Assembly: GCF_036669915.1 (NCBI RefSeq)
Contig: NC_089312.1
Coordinates: 26,646,056-26,710,055 of the forward strand
Direction of reading: 5' to 3'
DNA from: Pocillopora verrucosa
Lineage: Eukaryota; Cnidaria; Anthozoa; Scleractinia; Pocilloporidae
Length of the DNA stretch: 64,000 nt
Shown: in pieces, positions 36,201 to 46,269 of the stretch
Position numbering within the stretch: position 1 is the stretch's first letter
Layout of the letters: every line of letters starts with the position of its first letter
Program-made: the position numbers and the translations under genes
The notes under the pieces: model-generated
What the model saw: the letters and a program-made list of their open reading frames with translations, nothing else
The model's database searches: none
What the model was told of the DNA's origin: nothing

Positions 36201-39200
36201 TTCCCCCATGTGATCCCCCCAAAATTCACCAACCCCCTCCCCCTTCCGGTTGATAGATAATGACTAATACCTAATGAAGAAACAAGGTTATTAAGCCAGA
36301 AACTGGACTTGTCAGTCATTTGTCAGTCTTAACAACTGACACTTTCCGTTATTTTGCGGTCTACAGTACTAGTCTCCTCGAGCAGCTAGAGATTTAGTTA
36401 CACTTGCTACAAAAGAGAAGGCAAGAAATTTAGGAACATCCCAAACACACACACACAAAAGCCACCACTACCCACGATTACTCACCTGCGATCGAGAATA
36501 TCCAAGCATGACTCGGCAGGATTACTCGGACTATCTCCTAATTCTTCGATGAAAAATAATAACAGAATAAAAAAAAGACAGATGGAAGTTAAAAAAACCC
36601 TTATAGCTTCTTTTCAAATTTATTCTCAAATTTACTTTGTTTCCAAAAAGTGTGTGATTGTTTTGGCTTTTTTAGTGCTCCACGATTTCAACTTTTTATT
36701 TCTTCCAAGCACATTCATCGAAGGCCACGAGAGAAAACGTGAAAATAAAACAATTTACGGAGTTTGCTGGTAAATAAACCAAGAAATTGAGTGACAAGAA
36801 GCAAACACATAGAAAGTGGATGTCGTTTTAATATAAAATATGGACTAAAAGCACTTGTGCACCAACTTACGCAGTAAACGCAAGGGAATATTTACAGTTT
36901 CTTTCCTGAAAGGAATTGTTAGAAAAAAAAAAAAGATTTTCGATATTACCTGCAATGACTTGTTTTTGAGGAAGTGGCTAAAAATAAAAAAAACAAGGAA
37001 ATAGAATGAGTTACACACCAACTATTTTAATTATCAATAATTATGGAATACGAATACCCTTTTTTTTCGTTTTGGTTTTATTCTAGCAGGCCATGATTAC
37101 TTCAGCACAACCAAATAAGCCTGTAAAATATTGATAACAGAGTTGTGGTGTTGTCTAACGACTTTCTGGATTAGAAACTTCACTTTAACTAACAATGAAA
37201 TGGTGTATATTTGTACTTTTAAAATTTACCCCTCGCAGATTCAGCACGGGTGATGTAAACCTACATTTCGAATCGAATAAATCAGGAACCAAGTCCATGA
37301 GAGGTAAGTCGCCCGAATCAATTCCGCTTAATTGGAAAAAAATAGCACGTCGAAATCAATTCAACCGGCCTACTACGAAGATTCTCTTCGGCTCATGTGA
37401 GGAAAGACGTCAAAATTGGGCCTTAATTGACTTGGATTTTTTTAACATCTTTATTCAACAATGATATACTATTTTTAACAGTATGATTCGTATTGAATCC
37501 ACACAAGCCAATTTCCAATTTTGGTCGCTGATGGCATGAATGCGAAACTCGATTGTCTCTGAATTGGTAAATCCGATTTTGAAAAACACCTGCGGTTCTT
37601 AGGTTCTTAACATGCATCCACTATGAATCTCTGTTATAGCTGTTTATCTAAAAATTTCAAAAAATAGCCATCCAATAATTCATTTCTAATCAATTTTTTT
37701 CTGTTGGTGTTCTTCCCGTCTTTTAACTTTGTTTCCACGACGATTTGTGAATAGATTCGTTGCTCTTGAATAAATATTTCAATTTCCTTCATAAAAGCTT
37801 CCTTAAAATCTAAATATTTGCTTTTCTTTTCCTCAGCCGCTGGCAAAGTCAACACAATATATACCAGTTGCCACGGGTTTTGTTAAATAAGACCTGGCAA
37901 ATTAAAAACAAGTCTTATCAAGCTTATTAAGCAGACTACAGTTTCTTTCGTTTCTAAATTGAAGCATATGAAGTCAGTGGTAAAAAAAAAATAAAGGCTA
38001 ATGAAAAATTATATATTTGAGGTTCTTCAAACAATAGCTTCCAAAGTGCTCATCTTCAGCGATTGAAATCTGCCTCTATCGGAAATAATATTGTACTACG
38101 TTACAATGGTTCTTGAATCGCTGATATCGCAATATAAAATATTTTAAAACAATTTATGAATCATTTAGTTTTGTTAAGAGTGCTTTTTGCTTTTTAATAT
38201 TGGTACCAGAAATAAATAAATGCTTTTTTATGCTTTTTTTTTTTTTAACTCAGTCATTTGTTGTCAATATGCTGTGTAGCTTCTGGTATGAAAACGTGTT
38301 TCAATCCCAACGCGCAAGCAAGCAAAACGTATTTTCCATTTAATTGTGGGAAATACAAAAATGCATAACTTTTTTCTCATTTCTAGTTGCTACAAGTATT
38401 AGCTTCCTCTTTACCTTGGCTTCCACAAAACTACATCATAATGCAACAATATCTATCTTTTTAATGTTCCTAAGAAAGAAAAACAGCCACAATTCCCGCT
38501 GGAATAATTTTTATCCTTTGTGATAAAGCAACGAAATTGACCTTTTACCCCGTATTTTCGCAACCGTGCAAGCCAGTATATAGTGGAAACATTCGTAAAT
38601 GATATTTTGTAAATACCATACCACTTTTCAATTTACCTCTCCCATTTTCTTAAAACATAAAATGGCATCCAATTTGAGCCTGAAGCATGTTATAAATAGC
38701 ATTATGTGCAATGACGAGACTTGTGCCAGTGACGATAATTTAAGTTTTGCTACAGTGCCAGAGTCGGCAAGTTTATTGAAAATATTATAACATTATAACT
38801 CTTGATTGAAAATTTGCAAAACTTTCTCAGCAAGTTCGAGCTCTGTCTCAGTTGTTTTTAAGGCATTAACGAAATAAACTGTTAAAAAATCTGCACCTTA
38901 ATTTCTTGCTCTTTGTAATACAATCTTCATCAGAGAGTGTCATTTTGCAACAAGCTTTGAGGAGAGGAAAAAACTCCTGACCACCTATTTACATAGTTCT
39001 TACCCTTATCTGATGAAAAACCCATCCTCTTGAGTAAATCACCTTTCCACTGTCACACTGATTCGTAACTCCGTCGGAGATCATCTCACAAGTTTTCATT
39101 TTTCCACCGTAGTTATACGAGATACAGCTTGCTTTGTTATGGCAAGCTTGGAGACAGGTCATCCAGTCTGTATTGAGAATCGTGTCTTCTACGAACCCAC

Positions 39201-39282
39201 GAAAGTAGCTATCTTGGTGAGTTGAACATGTGGTAGGCCCAAATTTGACCAAGAACAAGAAAGAAATTGCTGCCAAAAGCAT
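33257..39282 (-). CDS. Secreted PAN/apple plus fibrinogen-like domain protein, coral skeletal matrix type
   Basis: Seven exons join in frame to 350 residues: 39004-39282, 36950-36977, 36486-36537, 35376-35517, 34447-34527, 33648-33860 and 33257-33514. Exon 1 encodes a signal peptide (MLLAAISFLFLVKFGPTTC) and a PAN/apple domain (DWMTCLQACHNKASCISYNY, TCEMISD). Tiny exons 2 and 3 lead into SCLDILDR. Exons 4-7 form a fibrinogen-like fold in the cnidarian version: CGKGGWTLAMKINGNK, GTFSYSSDLWKNTEAY, ETKFPFY, LCVGMKVQGHTRWLELKI, QWKSLINGSS, GGFNV and DTRIGFGTAGS. I recall this layout from Acropora skeletal organic matrix proteins such as uncharacterized SOMP-5; a skeletal role here is inference. 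The donor of the 34447 exon is weak (GTTCAA). ATG 39280-39282 is the first in frame. Confidence 0.85.
33897..33950. repeat. GA-rich simple sequence
   Basis: Imperfect GAGA/CAGA run on the plus strand, inside the intron just upstream of the 33648-33860 exon of the PAN/fibrinogen-like gene. On the transcribed minus strand it is pyrimidine-rich. Confidence 0.8.
34690..34930. repeat. Degenerate CAGT-type tetranucleotide repeat region
   Basis: CAGT/GTCA words recur irregularly (GTCAGTCACTCAGTCAGAC, GTCTGTCAGTCTGTTAG, CGTCGGTCGGTCAAAG) over about 240 bp within an intron of the PAN/fibrinogen-like gene. It looks like an old decayed microsatellite. Confidence 0.6.
35632..36085. repeat. Minisatellite with 111-120 bp unit, four copies
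   Basis: Units begin with TGCATCTTGGTGGGTACTCT at about 35637, 35748, 35868 and 35987 and share GTGCGTGTAACCTTACTCCC and GGGCCGGTCATTATTTATC. Each has a variable G-run (up to about ten G) that accounts for most length differences. It sits in an intron of the PAN/fibrinogen-like gene. Confidence 0.93.
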
Positions 39283-40550
39283 ATTAGCCAATGTTTGTTC
39301 GATGCTAATCAAAACGAAAGCATTTCTCGTTGTACTTCAGTTCCCTTTCAGATTAGGATAACGCGAACGATTTTTTCCCCTCCAGCATCGACAATCTGTA
39401 CAACTCTCTTACGCATGAATTTGCAATTCATTTCACAATGATCACGTAAGTGGTTAAATGGCAAATTAGCATGGAAAATTGGAAAATCCCGACAAGCCAA
39501 TGACGTAGAAAAAGAGATCTTGTGTACGCAAGAAGCAATAATCAATAAACTGAGGAGTTTCAGTTACGTTTTGGCAGCATACGTCAAATTGTCAATGGTG
39601 TTCAATCTAATATAACAAATGCGAGAGGAACACATGCGGTTAATCTGTGAGTAATGCAAACAATGTCACCGTAAAATTCGTTTTAGTCCAATTTATGGGA
39701 AGAGGTGTCGTCGCTTGTTTGATTAAGACTCAGAATATGCAGGAAAAATTAGTTAAAGTCTAATTAAGGAAATTAACCTATTGGTAAAAAGAAAAATATA
39801 TCTGTGTTCATAAAGATAGGTGTTTTAAAGCAAATAATATTCAGCCAGTTGTTGTCAATTCGCTCGGTGGAGCGCAGACGAGAGAAGTTTAATGGCGCGC
39901 TGAATTCGGCGGTTGAGGAACCTGAGAATTCATTTATGACGAAAACTTCCTTGAATTTATTTTTAAAAATAGTGTAGATTAATAACTCATCGTTACCCTT
40001 TTGGTAAATAGTAATTTGTGACAACAAATCGCTGGGCGTTTTTTTTTTCTTTTTGGCTAGCGAATGAAATAGAGGGTAAAAAAAATTTGAATATGTTTAT
40101 GTCCAAACATCGGCTGCGAAGAAAACTGCAGTAAGCGTGGCACCATTTACATCTGTACTTAGTCACTTATTCACAGTCTATGCCGCTTAGTTACAGTCTA
40201 TGCCGCTCCACTTTGACCCACTTTATTAGATTTATTAGATTCCTGTCATGTTTGGACATATATAGGAAATATAATAATAGGGTATAGGAAATGAAACCAG
40301 CCAGTTTAAGCAACAGAAAAAAAAACATGACTTAACATGAGAGCTGAGACTAGAATTATATTGAAGTAAAAATATTCTCCCATCCTTGATCTCATTTCGG
40401 TGAAGCCACCATTTATAATTAACCTAAATAGCCAAGCGAGAAATACTGGGTCGAGTTCCCTGTATCCGCCATCTTGGAAATTACGAAGTAATCGGTGACG
40501 TTGGTTACAGAGTACTGTACTTCGTGTTTTGGCTCAAGCAAATCGAAATA
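39283..40550. other. Bidirectional promoter region between the PAN gene and LSM6
   Basis: The two genes diverge from this 1.27-kb interval. I see no coding exon. The last 120 bp before the LSM6 start are GC-richer and probably contain its transcription start. Confidence 0.45.
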
Positions 40551-40892
40551 ATGAGTCGCAAACAAACTCCAAGTGACTTTCTGAAGCAAATTATTGGCCG
40601 TCCTGTTGTGGTGAAGCTCAATAATGGCGTCGATTACCGAGGTAAACGAGATTCGTTACACTTCCTACATCATAGTTTTACCACGTGCTTCTCTAAAATA
40701 ACAACGTTCAAATTGAGAAAAAACATCAACCTTCTTACGATATTTTATGATGAAGAGAGTCAATCCTTTTCACGTCTTTTTGTTACTTACGGCTCACCTT
40801 TTTTGCTGTTGCATTTAAGTTTGGCCCGTTTCATTTCATTCCAGCATGAATTAAACCCTCCGACCAATTAAAAACAAACAAAACAAAGACAA

Positions 40893-40923
<31 letters not shown>

Positions 40924-43270
40924 GAAACAAAAAAATAAGACGAGCTGTAGTTAGCTCTGTCATTAAGGTCAACTAGTGGTATGTTCTTGTCAATTTGAAT
41001 AGTTTTCGTATTTTAGTATCACACTTGAAACAAATTTTTCATCTTTTTGTTATAATTATTTTATTCCGTGATTGGAAAACGCCTGAATAAATACAGACAG
41101 GGGCCTGATATTCATCATTAACAATTTCAGATCTTAAAGAAATGCCATGGAAAGTTTGAGTGCTGTATTTATGAGATGTTGCTTTTCAAAGGAAAAAACC
41201 AACCTTAAACACTTACACAGACTCTGTTTTAGCATTGATATGTGGTAATCTGAGCAGAAAATCGCACTGCTTTTCAATTTTTCCTAAACTCCACCAGTTT
41301 AGCATGGCATTGCTATGGTTTCATGTGTGTGATCAGGAAAGTTTGTGACATGCTGGAACATCTTTCATCTCTGTCATTTTATAATCATATACATTTTATG
41401 GTTACTGGTGAAACTAGTAAACACATTTTATCATGCTGTAAGTAAGTAAAGGGCATTTTGTGTCCTTTTCAGAAAGTTATTATAAACTCACAAAGTGAGA
41501 CCAAAAATTAGTTGACATATTTTGGTGTTCTTTTAAAGGACTTTTACCTTAGTTTTCTCTGCAACCATTGATTGGTTCATCACACAATACACTCTCTCCT
41601 TATCTCCCTCCTCTGTAGAGGGAAAGAGTATGTTGCATGATAACTCAGTCATCTTAATGACTGAGCAGTGAAAACTAGAGGTTGATCCCATGCTCATCAG
41701 TTGGATTGCTGCGTTCCTAACAGACAGACAGCAGGCTGTAAGAACAGGTGCAACACTATCAGATTGGAAATTCCTCAAAGGAGGTCTGCCTCAGGGAGTT
41801 AAACTAGGAGTGATACTTTTCATAATAATGACAAACAATCTTTTAACTGATTGGCCACTGAGAGTCGAGTTTCTGGATGACACGTCTGCCATAGAAATAC
41901 TACCCAGGAACTCTATCAGTCTGCTCAATTCGATTGTATCTGACATTCACAGATTTTCTATGGATCACAACATGCAACTAAACCCTATTAAGTGTAAAGA
42001 GATGTTAATTAACTTTATGTTTTATCCTGACTTTACTCTCAGACCATTAGTTGTTGGTAACAACAGTATAGAACATGTATCAACCAACAAGAGTATTTAT
42101 CAATAGCACCTTTGGTGGAATAGTCATGTAGACTACATATATAAAGAAGCTTGCAAGAAGCTCTACTCCCGACATATTCCATGTCGAGCCAGTGTGGATC
42201 AAGGTAGCTTGTTAAAGGTCCACACAAGCTTTGTTAGATCTGTTCTAGAGTACACCGTGCCTGTGTGGCAATCCATTCCAGGTTATCTGTCTGACAAAAT
42301 TGAATCCATACAGAAAAGGGCACTTAAGATAAGTTTTCCCATGTGCTGATAGCTACTCAGATGCCCTTGAGTTAGCATGGGTGGAGACCCTTGCGTACAG
42401 AAGAGATAAGAAATGTAAAGAGTATATGTGCAAAATAAAGGACTTAAACCACCCTCTTCTCCTCTTCTGTCCCTATACCCTAAGGCACAAATTAGACCAG
42501 CTGTACTTTTACAGAAACGTTACTACCTGTTGAACAAAGTGCACCAAAGACTTTTTCACTTTTAAGTATTTTTAACAAATGTGATGCATGTTCTGTTGTG
42601 GTGTATATAATTTGTACTTAATATGTACAGAAATGTACATTGTTGATCTTATTAAGTTTTCACTGTATTATAACTTGTTAGTTCAGTAAGTTACTGCAAG
42701 AGAGTTTAATAAACTGTTATTGTTATTATTACAAGACCAAACAACAGCTGCAAGAGACTATTTTTACCATTTAAGCACTAAAATGAGTGATATCTCCCTG
42801 TCAATTACATTAAAAGGAAAAAAAAAATTTCAAGGTTCTTTCCTTGAGGTTAATTCCATTATGATTTTTACATTTTATTTTCCCACAATGCCTTTATATA
42901 GTTAGTTAACTACAGAGTTTGCAAATGTCAGACACTTTCCTTCATTAAGGTGACACCATAAAGGTCCTTACAAACTCCTTGCTATCCTTACAAAAGTATG
43001 CTCACTTGTATCTGTTATTGACAATTAAGATGCTATTCATTAGCAAAGGAGATGACAGCTGACCCATGAAACAGACAAAAATACATGTAAAAGGTTACCT
43101 AGTGTGTGTTCACCCATTACCAGCAGTAACCACATGCACCTTGTGGATGCTTTTGTTTAACTTGTGATGTTGTGTCTCCTATTGTGTGCTTTTGATCACT
43201 AGGTATGTTAAAAAGCACACTATAAATTAATAAATTATTATTATTATTATTATTATTATCATTATTGTTA

Positions 43271-43310
<40 letters not shown>

Positions 43311-44847
43311 GGCATGCCATGTCAATTTAATTTTGTTTTCGGTCTTTGGGTAGACACATAAATACAATTGGTTGTGATTTCTTTCAGGAGTACTTGCCTG
43401 CCTTGATGGTTACATGAACATTGCCTTAGAACAAACAGAGGAGTATGCAAATGGACAGGTGAGCCAAATTTCTTGTACCTATTTTATATTAATCAATGCT
43501 CTCATGTTTGCACTTCTCTCCTCCTTGTCCACAAAATTAAGTTTTGCCTTTAGACTCATTTCCTTCACTTACCTTGAAGCCTTCAATATGGCAGGCATTG
43601 TGCTCTTCTTGTGGAATGATTTATGGATGTTTTTTGACAGTGTGGAGTTAGGAGAAAAGGGTAAAGGGTAGTGATTAACCTTTTAACCCTTAAGAGTGAC
43701 CAGCATCTAATTTCTCTGTACAGTATCACTCTTGAATCACACATTTAGGTCATGAGAATAAAGGAAATCATCAGCAACTAAAGAAGCTCTGGATTGTTAA
43801 ACAAACTCTCCTTGTTAGTACTTTGGGAAATGTATAGAGAACTTATGGAGAATATGCATACTGATGTTGGGGTGTAAAGTGTTAACTTGATCAAATGAAA
43901 GTGAACCATCTCAGTACACTAGAACTTTCAAAACATTACAGTCTATAATAAGTTTGTAGCCTTCGGCTTATTGAAGCATTTTTTTCTTCAACTGGATTTC
44001 CCAAAGGGACGGGGAAGAGTTAAAAAAAGCACAAGTGGAATTTTTAGGCATTCAGGAATTTCTATCAGTAAGTTGGTAGACAAACATTGTGGGTATGGAT
44101 ATTTTATAGAATCCATGGCTTAATTTCAATTAATAATTAATTTATGCAACACTGCAATCTAATTAATCTCATTTATTTTTCAGCTGAAAAACAAATATGG
44201 TGATGCTTTTTTGAGAGGAAACAATGGTATGTAGCCGTTAGGATCTAAGTCTGTTGAAGGGACACTCCTTGTTCTTGAAAATAAAAATCATAAAAGAAGG
44301 ATAATGAAATAAACCCTCATTCCCATTTTAAAAGGAAAAAAAAAGAAATAGAAATCAATAAACCAGCCATGATTTTATGTTAAATTCCATTCTCTGTCAT
44401 AAAATTGTAAATTTTAGCTCATCACTACTTTGTGTTTTGCTCTTTGTATCCATCTGATTTTATTTGCGTTCATCTACTATCCTTTCAGAAGCCAGGGTTT
44501 GCATGGAAATTCTTCATCCATAGTTCTGTAAGAGTGAACTTCACACCCCCTCAATTTAACCCTTTTAAACTCCTGCAAGTGACTAGGATCTAATTTCTCC
44601 TTATAATATCACCCCTGAATCAAACATTTAGGTCAGGAGAATATAGAAAATGATCACCAACTAATGAAGCTTTTGATTGTTAAGCAAACTGTCCTTGAAG
44701 GCGCATTAGTAAATGCACAGAGAACAGTATGGAGAATATGCATACTGATGTTGGAGTGTAATGGGTCGTGGGAGCTATGTTACTGAATGATGTATCTGTT
44801 CCTTTTCAGTGTTGTACATCAGCACTCAAAAGACGAGTAGAAGATGA
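40551..44847 (+). CDS. LSM6: U6 snRNA-associated Sm-like protein LSm6
   Basis: Four exons (40551-40641, 43388-43458, 44184-44226 and 44810-44847) encode 80 residues, the same length as the human protein. LSm6 is part of the heptameric LSm1-7 ring (mRNA decapping) and the LSm2-8 ring (U6 snRNA 3' end). The sequence is almost invariant: MSRKQTPSDFLKQIIGRPVV, LNNGVDYRG, ACLDGYMNIALEQTEEYANG, LKNKYGDAFLRGNNVLYIST. Sm1 and Sm2 motifs are intact. Only the extreme C-terminus (QKTSRR) differs from the usual QKRR ending. The ATG has a favourable context and upstream codons are unlike the family. Intron 1 (2.75 kb) holds a truncated LINE and an ATT repeat. Poly(A) signal at 44993-44998. Confidence 0.98.
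40894..40925. repeat. AAAT microsatellite
   Basis: About seven perfect copies of AAAT in LSM6 intron 1. Confidence 0.95.
41685..42735 (+). mobile_element. 5'-truncated non-LTR retrotransposon (CR1/L2-like) in LSM6 intron 1
   Basis: Reading starts in the middle of the reverse transcriptase: ISWIAAFLTDRQQAVRTGA, GGLPQGVKLG, the catalytic motif as EFLDDTSAIEI, then DHNMQLNPIKCKEM. A stop follows at about 42104. Other frames continue with the C-terminal region (SFVRSVLEYTVPVWQSIPG, IESIQKRALKI, TLAYRRDKKCKEYM), so at least one stop and one frameshift break it. The element ends in a TTATTG/TTATTA tail, the usual end of this LINE group, and is in the same orientation as LSM6. It is defective. Confidence 0.85.
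43221..43310. repeat. ATT trinucleotide microsatellite
   Basis: About 28 imperfect copies of ATT with ATC and GTT variants, in LSM6 intron 1 about 80 bp before the second exon. It makes an asparagine-run frame on the minus strand that is not a gene. Confidence 0.95.
43684..43885 (+). repeat. Dispersed 200-bp element, copy 1
   Basis: Starts TTTTAACCCTTAAGAGTGAC, contains ATTTAGGTCATGAGAATA and GATTGTTAAACAAACTCTCC, and ends GAATATGCATACTGATGTTG then GGGTGTAAAG. The same landmarks in the same order occur at 44562-44766 and, on the minus strand, at 57615-57832. Confidence 0.85.
44562..44766 (+). repeat. Dispersed 200-bp element, copy 2
   Basis: In the same orientation as copy 1, about 900 bp away, with the LSM6 third exon between them. 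It ends just before the acceptor of the last LSM6 exon. Landmarks include GAATCAAACATTTAGGTCAG, TTGATTGTTAAGCAAACTGT and AATATGCATACTGATGTTGG. Confidence 0.85.
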
Positions 44848-46269
44848 AAATAAGCAAGTGAAGAAAAGGAAATATCAGACCACAACATCCGCCAACAAAG
44901 TTTACATCTGCTCATGGTTCCTTGTAAATAGCAGTTTTGCTCATGATTCCGTGTAAATAACTAGTGTTTTTGTATTTTTCATTGTGGAAGTCAATAAAGT
45001 TTTGCCATAATACAGAAATTTGTTGTTGATGTATTTGTTATTTCTTAGGTCACTTTAATTTAGGGCAGCATTGAAATTCAGCTTAAATTCAGGGATTTGC
45101 TGTTCCTCCTAATACTTTCATAACTGTCAATCAACACTTAGATCAACCTCTCTTGACTTATCAAATACCTTGCCTTTTTCTCTTCTCTGATTGGCTAAAA
45201 GAGCACTTGAACATTTGACTGGGTTCGCAATTGTGATGTGAAAGAGACTGTGAACTCTGAGTAAATCAGTCCGAATGTTAATTTCATTATTTCAGCGATT
45301 CATTTCCACTGCTGCCAACAGTTTATAAGACGGAAGTGGGTAAGTTAAGGCACTACCTTTCAAGACAATTAAGATCGATACAAACTGAACCGACACGAAT
45401 GGAAGATTGAAATCTGCGAAAATCACTAAAAGTAGAAATTTTTACAGCTTACTTCTGGTTACAGGCCTCGCAAAGTTATGTGGAATTTTGACTGCAGCTC
45501 AACACCTTTTTCACTTGAAAATGCTAACAAGAGAAGAACTCCAACATCTCTGTCTTCACCAAATCATCTTTACCAACGTAGTTATCACCATCCAAAGTTG
45601 CTGGAAGCATCAAACTCGTTTTCTTTGGATGAATGAAAGGAGAGGATTTTTCTGCTCACTTCAATGGATCTACACGTTCCTGAGTAAGACTGTCTAGGCA
45701 CAATTAGATTATAAGCCGTATATCAATGACTCTTTTTGTATCCAAGAAGTTAGGGAGCTCTGTTTAGTTATCACAAAGGATCATTTTTTTTCCGCCTGCA
45801 TACTTGCTTGGCATCTTTGGGATGTGGAAAACATTTTGCAAGTAAATTTTTCATTTGGCATCATATTTTTGTGTTAGCTAGTTTTCGAAGGGAAAAGCTT
45901 TCAAAATTCTCACAGTTCTAGAATTTGGACACAACGTTGTAGAATTTCAGTATTAGATTTATCATCAAATTCCCGCTAAGCTTACCGTGCACGAGCTATC
46001 GAAGGTTTCCTCGCTCTGTATGACGAAAAACTCGTAAGAGATGGTTTCCATGGATTTTCGCTCAAAACAAAATCATTTGCTTCAGCTATCGATGCGATTA
46101 GTATCGAAATTCGGAGCTTTGGAAATTTAGATTATTTCAAAGTCTAATTTGAGAGAAAAACTACTTCAAACAGAGCAAATACCAAAACGAAAACAAAAAC
46201 AAACAAACAAAACAAACTTTATTGAGTAAGGATTTTCATCGAGCGAGAGTAAACCACGAGTGAGACGCG
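44848..46269. other. LSM6 3'UTR and intergenic DNA
   Basis: LSM6 transcription probably ends shortly after 44998. The rest, to 46269, shows no recognisable coding sequence and should contain the promoter and 5'UTR of the coiled-coil gene. Confidence 0.45.

Noticed and set aside
37634-37855. Charged 73-codon minus-strand frame inside intron 1 of the PAN gene
   Set aside because: Looks protein-like, but including it would disturb the clean phase-0 join between the PAN exon and the 28-bp exon, and AT-rich DNA readily gives K/E/I-rich frames.
43117-43320. Minus-strand frame with long asparagine run
   Set aside because: Translation of the ATT microsatellite.
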